Part shown: positions 1-4,477 of the stretch, piece by piece
How positions within the stretch are numbered: position 1 is the stretch's first letter
Layout: each line of letters starts with the position of its first letter
From: an uncultured Clostridia bacterium
GTDB taxonomy: Bacteria; Bacillota; Clostridia; Oscillospirales; Ruminococcaceae
Length of the DNA: 5,804 nt
Reading direction: 5' to 3'
NCBI GenBank assembly: GCA_945910715.1
Contig: CAMDZU010000097.1
Coordinates: 1-5,804, forward strand
The notes under the pieces: model-generated
What the model was told of the DNA's origin: nothing
Database searches by the model: none
What the model saw: the letters and a program-made list of their open reading frames with translations, nothing else
Position numbers and translations under genes: made by a program

Positions 1-67
1 ATTATCAATATTTTGGGTATTAAACGCATTTACACAGTTTATTTTTCATAACCCAAAAATGCATTTC

Positions 68-88
68 CGCAGCCGTTTTACGGCTGCG
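68..88. repeat. Perfect 8-bp GC-rich hairpin, role unknown
   Basis: CGCAGCCG at 68-75 pairs with CGGCTGCG at 81-88. A T-A pair (76 with 80) can extend the stem to 9 bp around a three-base loop. Neither side has a clean T-run: the plus side continues TAAATAATAAAA and the minus side GAAATGCATTTTT. It is therefore a poor intrinsic terminator and may instead be a 5' or 3' UTR structure. The pairing is seen directly; the role is unassigned. Confidence 0.5.
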
Positions 89-102
89 TAAATAATAAAA
101 TA

Positions 103-130
103 ATGATATTTTTGAAAAATCTGTTGTCAA
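103..130 (-). promoter_or_regulatory. Sigma-A-like promoter candidate pointing out of the left edge
   Basis: On the minus strand, TTGACA (130 to 125) is followed after 16 bp by TATCAT (108 to 103), which is five of six matches to TATAAT. A transcript would start near position 96 and run off the left edge, so it could drive the next gene downstream of the operon. The spacer is one base shorter than the preferred 17. The TTGACA is also part of the 125-169 inverted repeat, so the match could be a by-product of that hairpin. AT-rich DNA yields such matches by chance. Confidence 0.3.
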
Positions 131-169
131 TCTAAACCCGCATTTTTGCGGTGCGTGGGTTTATTGACA
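115..169 (-). terminator. Candidate intrinsic terminator of the liv-kinase operon
   Basis: Read on the minus strand, TGTCAAT followed by AAACCC (169 to 157) pairs with GGGTTT and ATTGACA (139 to 134 and 131 to 125). This gives a 13-bp stem interrupted by a two-base bulge (133-132). The top of the stem is a weak GCA/TGC pairing around an A-rich loop. Five bases after the stem comes a run of five T (119 to 115). It lies about 30 bp past the kinase stop codon, a suitable place to end the operon. The stem is long and only partly GC-rich and the T-run is short and displaced, so efficiency is uncertain. Confidence 0.4.
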
Positions 170-174
170 GACTG

Positions 175-198
175 AGGGGGCATTCCGCCCCCTTTTTT
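175..198 (+). terminator. Intrinsic terminator on the plus strand
   Basis: GGGGGC (176-181) pairs with GCCCCC (187-192) around the loop ATTCC, and six T follow at 193-198; A175 with T193 can add a pair. This is a textbook factor-independent terminator for a transcript moving left to right. No plus-strand gene is visible in the window, so it would serve a convergent gene or small RNA starting further left. On the minus strand the same hairpin has A-runs before it and CTCAG after it, so it would not terminate the liv operon well. The T-run reaches into the stop codon of the kinase gene. Confidence 0.7.
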
Positions 199-811
199 AT
201 TTTGCCTTTATCTCGATATAATCGCAAAGAATTTCAACGCACTTTTCAAAATCAAGCTCGCTGGTGTTAAGGCACAGGTCGTAGTTTCTCACGTCGCTCC
301 ATTCGTGCCCTGTGTGCTGCTTGTAGTAAGCACTGCGCTCCCTGTCGATTTTTTCTATTGCCTTTTCAGCCTCCTCGGCGGTGCTGAATTTGTTCAGCCT
401 CAGCGCATTTTCAACGCAGGTTTTTGGTTCAGCCCAGATAAACGCACGGATAAGACCCTCTGTGCCTTTAAGGATATAGTCGCCGCAGCGGCCTACAATA
501 ATGCAGGATTCCTTTTCCGCAAGCTCCTTGATTGCCTTTGCCTGATATGCAAACAGGTTTTGAGGAGAAACAAAGTCGTTGCTTTCGGGAGGAATAAGCT
601 TGCCGCTGTAAACCTTTGGCTTTTTGAAAATGCTCTGCGCCTTTTCATCGTTCTGCGCAAAAAGGGATTCGTTGATTCCGCTGTCCTCGGACGCCATTTT
701 GGAAATATCCTTGTCGTAATACTTAACTCCAAGCTTTTCCGCAAGCATTCTGCCGATTGTACGTCCGCCGCTGCCGTAGCCTCTTGCTATGGTAATTACA
801 AACTTTTTCAT
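197..811 (-). CDS. Cytidylate kinase-like family protein (P-loop NMP kinase fold)
   Basis: Encodes 204 residues, normal for the cytidylate kinase-like family (Cytidylate_kin2 type). The N-terminal strand FVITIAR leads into a glycine-rich P-loop, GYGSGGRTIG (residues 11-20). Arg17 stands where classical kinases have Lys, which is usual in this family. Then come YYDKD (31-35), the conserved IVGRCGDYIL (105-114), and a lid/C-terminal block with IDRERSAYYKQHTGHEW (155-171) and YDLCLNTS (177-184). The family is presumed to transfer phosphate from ATP to a nucleotide or related small molecule in the cytoplasm, but most members lack a proven substrate, so CMP is only a guess. I chose ATG at 811 because AAGGAGG (823 to 817) sits five bases upstream. 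A frame extension to a TTG at 832 would overlap livF and has no ribosome binding site of its own. It starts 10 bp after livF, so it is almost certainly co-transcribed with the importer. Family confidence is high, substrate confidence low. Confidence 0.88.
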   Translation of the reverse strand: MKKFVITIARGYGSGGRTIGRMLAEKLGVKYYDKDISKMASEDSGINESLFAQNDEKAQSIFKKPKVYSGKLIPPESNDFVSPQNLFAYQAKAIKELAEKESCIIVGRCGDYILKGTEGLIRAFIWAEPKTCVENALRLNKFSTAEEAEKAIEKIDRERSAYYKQHTGHEWSDVRNYDLCLNTSELDFEKCVEILCDYIEIKAK

Positions 812-816
812 AAATA

Positions 817-830
817 CCTCCTTATTCGCC
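817..830 (-). promoter_or_regulatory. Ribosome binding site of the kinase gene, fused to the livF stop codon
   Basis: The minus strand reads GGCGAATAAGGAGG: Gly and Glu codons, then the TAA stop of livF, whose last two bases are the first two of AAGGAGG. The ATG at 811 lies five bases further on. This fixes the kinase start at 811 and suggests that ribosomes finishing livF can reinitiate. The same 14 bases occur at the livG-livF junction. Confidence 0.85.
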
Positions 831-1532
831 AAGATAAGCCTTCTTTACCGAATCATCGTTCATAAGCTCCTTTGCGTCGCCCGAAAGAACTATTTTTCCC
901 GTTTCAAGAACATAGGCTCTGTTTGCGATTGCAAGGGCTTTTTTTGCGTTCTGCTCAACAAGCAGTACCGTTGTGCCGTCGCTGTTTACCTCTCTGATAA
1001 TATCGAAAATTTCGTTTACATAAAGGGGAGAAAGACCCATTGACGGCTCATCCATAAGGATAATGCCCGGCTTTGACATAAGGGCTCTGCCCATTGCAAG
1101 CATCTGCTGCTCGCCGCCCGAAAGAGTGCCTGCGACCTGATTTTTGCGCTCCTCAAGACGGGGGAAACGCTTATACACCATTTCCAGCGAATCGGCAATC
1201 TGCTTTTTATCCTTTACAGTATATGCGCCCATCATAAGATTCTGATATACGGTTAACTGCTGGAAAACACGGCGTCCCTCGGGAACGTGTGCCATGCCCA
1301 TGCCTACGATTTTATGCGCCTTGATTTTGGTAAGGTTCACGTCGCCAAACATTATTTCGCCTTTATGTGCAGGGACAAGTCCTGTTATTGTATGCAGAAT
1401 GGTGGTTTTGCCTGCGCCGTTTGCGCCGATAAGAGCGATAATCTCGCCCTGATTTACCTCGAAGGAGATCCCTTTTATAGCCTTTATCATGCCATAGCTG
1501 ACTTCAAGGTCCTTTATTTCAAGCATTGCCAT
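822..1532 (-). CDS. livF: Branched-chain amino acid ABC transporter, ATP-binding protein LivF
   Basis: Encodes 236 residues, the usual LivF length. It is one of two cytoplasmic ATPases powering import through LivH/LivM. Motifs in order: Walker A GANGAGKTT (36-44), the LivF-type Q-loop region VPEGRRVFQQLTV (83-95), ABC signature LSGGEQQ (137-143), Walker B IILMDE (157-162), D-loop SMGLSP (164-169), and LLVEQNA (190-196). In that last motif Gln194 occupies the switch-histidine position, which is characteristic of LivF and not a defect. The PEGRR block and VEQNA separate it from LivG. ATG at 1532 has AAGGAGG eight bases upstream; Met3 is a possible but worse start. It follows livG by 13 bp and its last codons (GGCGAATAA) run into the ribosome binding site of the kinase gene. 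Confidence 0.96.
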   Translation of the reverse strand: MAMLEIKDLEVSYGMIKAIKGISFEVNQGEIIALIGANGAGKTTILHTITGLVPAHKGEIMFGDVNLTKIKAHKIVGMGMAHVPEGRRVFQQLTVYQNLMMGAYTVKDKKQIADSLEMVYKRFPRLEERKNQVAGTLSGGEQQMLAMGRALMSKPGIILMDEPSMGLSPLYVNEIFDIIREVNSDGTTVLLVEQNAKKALAIANRAYVLETGKIVLSGDAKELMNDDSVKKAYLGE

Positions 1533-1540
1533 AAAATATC

Positions 1541-1554
1541 CCTCCTTATTCGCC
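1541..1554 (-). promoter_or_regulatory. Ribosome binding site of livF, fused to the livG stop codon
   Basis: GGCGAATAAGGAGG on the minus strand joins the last Gly-Glu-stop of livG to AAGGAGG, eight bases before the livF ATG at 1532. It is identical over 14 bases to the livF-kinase junction. It supports ATG at 1532 over the internal Met3 and indicates coupled translation. Confidence 0.85.
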
Positions 1555-2307
1555 TAAATATGCGGTAATAACCTGCGGATCGTTGAGCACCTCGGAGGTA
1601 ACGCCCTGAGTAAGCACCTGACCGAAGTTAAGGACGGTTATTTCCTCGCAGATACCGCCTACAAGCCTCATATCGTGCTCGATAAGCAGTATTGTCATAT
1701 CGAATCTGTCCCTTACGAAGCGGATTGTTTCCATAAGCTCCTCCGTTTCGTTGGGGTTCATTCCTGCGGCAGGCTCGTCAAGAAGCAGCAGCTTCGGATT
1801 TGTGGCAAGGGCTCTTGCGATTTCAAGCTTTCTCTGCTTTCCGTAGGGCAGGTTTGCGGCAATTACGTTTGCCTCCCCGTCAAGACCCATAACACGGAGC
1901 AGATCCATTGCCCTTTCCTGCATTTCCTTTTCCACCTTAAAAAATCTCGGCAGACGGAGAACGCCCTCCAATGTGGAATATTTATGGTGATTGTGAAGAC
2001 CGACCTTTACGTTGTCGATTACGGAAAGCTCCTTGAAAAGGCGGATATTCTGGAAGGTACGGGCAATTCCCGCCTTGTTGATCTCGATTGTGTTAAGACC
2101 CAGCAGGCTTTTGCCGTCAAGGATAATCTTGCCCTTGTCCGCCTTGTAAACGCCTGTAAGCAGGTTGAAAACGGTGGTTTTTCCTGCGCCGTTTGGTCCT
2201 ATAAGTCCGTAAAGCTGACCCTTTTTAATGGTCATGCTGAAATCGTTAACCGCCTTAAGTCCGCCGAAGGAAATACTTAAGTTGGATACCTCAAGCATAT
2301 TTGTCAT
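1546..2307 (-). CDS. livG: Branched-chain amino acid ABC transporter, ATP-binding protein LivG
   Basis: Encodes 253 residues, typical for LivG. It is the second cytoplasmic ATPase of the importer and should pair with LivF. Motifs in order: Walker A GPNGAGKTT (37-45), Q-loop ARTFQNIRLF (82-91, Gln86), the degenerate LivG signature LPYGKQR (153-159, in place of LSGGQ), Walker B LLLLDE (173-178), D-loop AAGMNP (180-185) and switch histidine IEHDM (209-213, His211). LPYGKQR and ARTFQNIRLF distinguish LivG from LivF. The ATG at 2307 overlaps the livM stop as ATGA. It has AAGGAGG ten bases upstream, lying inside the last livM codons. Met4 (2298) is an alternative start but further from the ribosome binding site. 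The protein ends AYLGE, exactly like LivF. Confidence 0.96.
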   Translation of the reverse strand: MTNMLEVSNLSISFGGLKAVNDFSMTIKKGQLYGLIGPNGAGKTTVFNLLTGVYKADKGKIILDGKSLLGLNTIEINKAGIARTFQNIRLFKELSVIDNVKVGLHNHHKYSTLEGVLRLPRFFKVEKEMQERAMDLLRVMGLDGEANVIAANLPYGKQRKLEIARALATNPKLLLLDEPAAGMNPNETEELMETIRFVRDRFDMTILLIEHDMRLVGGICEEITVLNFGQVLTQGVTSEVLNDPQVITAYLGE

Positions 2308-3383
2308 ACCGCTTTTTCCTCCTTTTTCCTGCCGAACCTTTCTTTTATCTTAGCCTTTGCAATCGCTCTGTATTCCTTCATCTTGGGACTCCAGTTGTAC
2401 AGCATTACGATAATAAGCACGATTGCGTAAACCAGCATACGGTAGTCGCTGAGGAAGCGGAGCTTTTCGGGGAGAATGTACAGAATAATCGTTGCAATTA
2501 CCGAGCCTCTGATATTGCCTATTCCGCCAAGAACAACATATACCAGAATCATAATGGAGGCGTTGTAGTTGAACTTGTCGCCCGTTGCGGTAAGGGTTGC
2601 GAAGTTGTGGGAGTAAAGTGCGCCTGCAACACCTGCAAATGCGGCGGAAATTGTGAACACCATAAGCTTGTACTTTGTGATGTTGATACCGATTGATTCG
2701 GCGGCAATTCTGTTGTCACGGATTGACATAATGGCACGTCCGTCACGGGAATTTATCAGGTTGAGCACCACAAACAGAGTTACAAGCACCAGCACAACGC
2801 CGATAAGGAAATTGCTGTCCTTAGGCGTACCCGAAATGCCCTGGGCGCCCTTTATGATAATCATTCCGTCCTCTGCAAGACCAAGCTCGGTGGAATTTTT
2901 CAGCGAAAGGTGGAAGCCCTCCGAGTCAAGTCCAAGGTTGATTACGTTGCAGATATTCTTGATGATTTCGCCGAAGGCAAGGGTTACGATTGCGAGGTAG
3001 TCGCCCTTAAGACGAAGTACGGGGATACCGATAAGCATGCCGAAAATTGCGGCGCAGGCTGCGCCAATCAGAATGGCAATGCCGAATCTTAAAGGCGCAA
3101 AGGTGAGAGTGCTTTCCATACATTTTGAGAAGATTGCGCTTGTGTATGCGCCTACGCACATAAAACCTGCATGACCAAGGCTCAGCTCGCCGAGGATACC
3201 AACCACAAGGTTAAGGGATACCGCCATGATGACGTAAATGCACATAGGAACAAGGAAGCCCTGCATTGAGCTTGAAAGAATGCCTGTAAGCTGTAAGATA
3301 TACATTATTGCCGCAAGAACAATTACAATGCCGTAGGTTATGAAATTGCTGCGTGTGGTTTTTGAAAGACCTGTTTTTTTCAT
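2304..3383 (-). CDS. livM: Branched-chain amino acid ABC transporter, permease LivM
   Basis: Encodes 359 residues of a BPD_transp_2 family membrane protein that should form the substrate channel with LivH. Hydrophobic segments lie roughly at 14-34, 43-64, 70-86, 100-121, 128-150, 192-210, 240-257, 275-303 and 316-330. Family landmarks are LGELSLGHAGFMCVGAY (64-80), LRLKGDYLAIVTLAFGEI (123-140), the ATPase-contacting loop RDGRAIMSIRDNRIAAESIG (213-232), and LGGIGNIRGSVIA (285-297). The basic C-terminal tail, rich in Lys, Arg and Glu, is cytoplasmic by inference. The start at 3383 is preceded by an unusual G-run, AAGGGGGG (3400 to 3393), nine bases upstream instead of the AAGGAGG used by the next three genes. 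It lies 15 bp after livH and overlaps livG by 4 bp. No frameshift is seen. Confidence 0.95.
   Translation of the reverse strand: MKKTGLSKTTRSNFITYGIVIVLAAIMYILQLTGILSSSMQGFLVPMCIYVIMAVSLNLVVGILGELSLGHAGFMCVGAYTSAIFSKCMESTLTFAPLRFGIAILIGAACAAIFGMLIGIPVLRLKGDYLAIVTLAFGEIIKNICNVINLGLDSEGFHLSLKNSTELGLAEDGMIIIKGAQGISGTPKDSNFLIGVVLVLVTLFVVLNLINSRDGRAIMSIRDNRIAAESIGINITKYKLMVFTISAAFAGVAGALYSHNFATLTATGDKFNYNASIMILVYVVLGGIGNIRGSVIATIILYILPEKLRFLSDYRMLVYAIVLIIVMLYNWSPKMKEYRAIAKAKIKERFGRKKEEKAV
2318..2324 (-). promoter_or_regulatory. Ribosome binding site of livG encoded within the livM C-terminus
   Basis: AAGGAGG on the minus strand is made by the Lys-Glu-Glu codons near the end of livM (the RKKEEKAV tail). 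Ten bases later the ATG of livG overlaps the TGA of livM by four bases. The charged tail of LivM thus doubles as the initiation signal for livG, a clear translational coupling site. Confidence 0.85.
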
Positions 3384-3398
3384 TTCAGCAATCCCCCC

Positions 3399-4283
3399 TT
3401 ATACCTTTTCCTGAATGTTCTTTCCAAGCAAGCCCGTGGGCTTTACAAGAAGAACAACTACAAGTATTGCGAATACGATTGCGTCCGCAAGCTGTGATGA
3501 AATGTAAGCCTTGCCTAAAATTTCGATAACGCCGATTACAAGACCGCCGACCATTGCGCCGGGGATTGAGCCGATACCGCCGAATACCGCCGCAACGAAG
3601 GCCTTGATGCCGGGCATTGTTCCCGAATAGGGCGTAAGGTTAGGATAAGCGGAGCACATCAGCGCACCTGCCACCGCCGCAAGAGCGGAGCCTATGGCAA
3701 AGGTAAGGGCTATCGTGCCGTTTACGTTGATACCCATAAGCTGAGCGGCGCCCTTGTCCTCGGAAACCGCCTGCATAGCCTGTCCTGCCTTTGTTTTGTT
3801 TACGAAAAGGGTAAGTCCAACCATTATGACAATGCAGACAACAATTGTGACTATCGCCTCGCCTGTGATTGTAAGCTGTCCGTCGAAAAGCTTTATTGCT
3901 TCAAGGGAAACAACCGAGCTGAAGGACTTTGTATCTGCGCCGAAGATGAGCAATGCCACATTCTGCAGCAGATAGCTTACGCCGATTGCAGTAATAAGAA
4001 CAGCAAGGGAGGAGGAAGCGTTTCGGAGGGGTCTGTACGCCACCTTTTCAATGACGATACCGAGAACGGTACAAAGCGCCATTGCTGCGAGAATTGCCAC
4101 CAGCGGCGGCATACCCAGCCCGTTCATACAGTTGAAAATTATGTAGGCGCCTACCATAATAATATCGCCGTGGGCGAAGTTCAGCATTTTCGCAATGCCG
4201 TAAACCATTGTGTAGCCAAGGGCGATAATTGCGTAAACGCTGCCAAGGCTCAGTCCGTTGATAAGGTAGTTTAAAAAGGACAT
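3399..4283 (-). CDS. livH: Branched-chain amino acid ABC transporter, permease LivH
   Basis: Encodes 294 residues, the usual LivH size, a BPD_transp_2 permease partnering LivM. Landmarks are GLSLGSVYAIIALGYTMVYG (10-29), LNFAHGDIIMVGAY (34-47), the YRPLR motif (83-87), the cytoplasmic coupling loop TKAGQAMQAVSEDKGAAQLMG (164-184, split here as TKAGQAM and AAQLMG), GIKAFVAAVFGGIGSIPGA (225-243) and the C-terminal LVKPTGLLGK. Hydrophobic spans lie roughly at 12-31, 36-53, 60-79, 93-114, 141-161, 190-211, 226-252 and 266-283. The ATG at 4283 has an AAGGAAGGA-type ribosome binding site (4299 to 4291) upstream. It is the first gene of the tight livH-livM-livG-livF-kinase block and is set apart from the binding-protein gene by a 194-bp structured gap. 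Confidence 0.95.
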   Translation of the reverse strand: MSFLNYLINGLSLGSVYAIIALGYTMVYGIAKMLNFAHGDIIMVGAYIIFNCMNGLGMPPLVAILAAMALCTVLGIVIEKVAYRPLRNASSSLAVLITAIGVSYLLQNVALLIFGADTKSFSSVVSLEAIKLFDGQLTITGEAIVTIVVCIVIMVGLTLFVNKTKAGQAMQAVSEDKGAAQLMGINVNGTIALTFAIGSALAAVAGALMCSAYPNLTPYSGTMPGIKAFVAAVFGGIGSIPGAMVGGLVIGVIEILGKAYISSQLADAIVFAILVVVLLVKPTGLLGKNIQEKV

Positions 4284-4328
4284 AGCTTTTTCCTTCCTTG
4301 TTGGGGATTTGTTGAGTTAAAATAACCG

Positions 4329-4360
4329 CTGATAAACCGACAATTCTGTCGGCTTATCAG
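4329..4360 (-). terminator. Strong hairpin upstream of livH, possible leaky terminator
   Basis: In the minus-strand RNA, CTGATAAGCCGACA (4360 to 4347) pairs with TGTCGGTTTATCAG (4342 to 4329) around the loop GAAT. That is 14 bp with a single G-U pair. The sequence after it is CGGTTATTTTAAC, so the T-tract is interrupted and does not begin at once. Termination, if any, should be partial, fitting a gap that must still let livH be transcribed. It could equally be an RNA-stability stem. Confidence 0.45.
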
Positions 4361-4412
4361 AGATTACTCTCTGATTTCAGTGCTTTATCGCACCGTTGTA
4401 ACAACCACGCAA

Positions 4413-4444
4413 CCGCCGACACGAAAAATAGTCCGTGCCGGCGG
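4413..4444 (-). other. GC-rich mRNA hairpin after the binding-protein gene
   Basis: CCGCCGGCACGGA (4444 to 4432) pairs with TTCGTGTCGGCGG (4425 to 4413) around the loop CTATTT. The stem is 13 bp, including two G-U pairs that exist only in the minus-strand RNA. There is no T-run after it (TTGCGTGG), so it is not an intrinsic terminator. Its position, 33 bp after the livJ stop codon, suits a 3' exonuclease block stabilising the binding-protein message. Confidence 0.55.
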
Positions 4445-4477
4445 TATTTGGTTGGTTAAATATTCGCTTCTGCGAAA

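Larger units (their letters stand above)
1..196. other. AT-rich intergenic region downstream of the liv operon, rich in inverted repeats
   Basis: No convincing gene is seen on either strand. From left to right it holds an 8-bp inverted repeat (11-18 with 51-58), a 10-bp palindrome AAATGCATTT at 57-66, a compact hairpin at 68-88, an A/T palindrome at 108-120, a large imperfect inverted repeat at 125-169, and a T-run terminator at 175-198. One plus-strand frame stays open from the left edge to a TAA at 88-90 (29 codons). It is very AT-rich and runs through the 68-88 hairpin, so I do not call it a gene. The region ends the operon and probably separates it from a gene beyond the left edge. Confidence 0.6.
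4284..4477 (-). promoter_or_regulatory. Structured livJ-livH intergenic region, candidate differential-expression element
   Basis: This is the only long gap inside the operon. In transcript order it contains a 5-bp hairpin just past the livJ stop (4476-4463, TTCGC/GCGAA), a 13-bp GC-rich hairpin (4444-4413), a small GTGC/GCAC hairpin (4393-4380), an 8-bp perfect hairpin (4375-4356) and a 14-bp hairpin (4360-4329) followed by the weak U-tract TTATTTT. The last two share bases 4356-4360 and exclude each other. In both large stems the plus-strand A/C mismatches become G-U pairs in the minus-strand RNA, which argues that the minus-strand RNA is the functional form. Protection of the livJ message, partial termination, or both would raise binding protein relative to channel. 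No second promoter with good -35/-10 boxes is evident. Confidence 0.6.

Noticed and set aside
11..20. P-loop of the kinase (residues 11-20 of that protein) lacks the usual Lys, suggesting a dead enzyme
   Set aside because: Arg in place of Lys within GYGSGGR is typical of the cytidylate kinase-like family, so it is not evidence of inactivation. The positions given here are residue numbers, not bases.
2..90. Open plus-strand frame of 29 codons from the left edge, as the end of a convergent gene
   Set aside because: It is very AT-rich, crosses a perfect hairpin, and its translation shows no recognisable C-terminus. It cannot be ruled out without the sequence to the left.
305..865. Plus-strand open frame of 186 codons over the kinase gene
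   Set aside because: It lies antisense to a gene with clear family motifs, its product resembles no family I know, and it has no convincing ribosome binding site. It is a shadow frame.
822..1532. LivF has Gln194 in place of the switch histidine
   Set aside because: VEQNA at this place is characteristic of LivF proteins; LivG carries the normal histidine.
1675..2280. Plus-strand open frame of 201 codons over livG
   Set aside because: It is antisense to an intact livG with all ABC motifs; the Cys- and Val-rich product looks like a complement translation, not a protein.
1546..2307. LivG signature motif LPYGKQR instead of LSGGQ
   Set aside because: The degenerate LPYG motif is standard for LivG and does not indicate decay.
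4284..4477. T-box or other known amino acid riboswitch in the livJ-livH gap
   Set aside because: The gap is inside the operon, too short for a full T-box with stem I and antiterminator, and I find no T-box core sequence. The hairpins do not match a riboswitch class I recognise.
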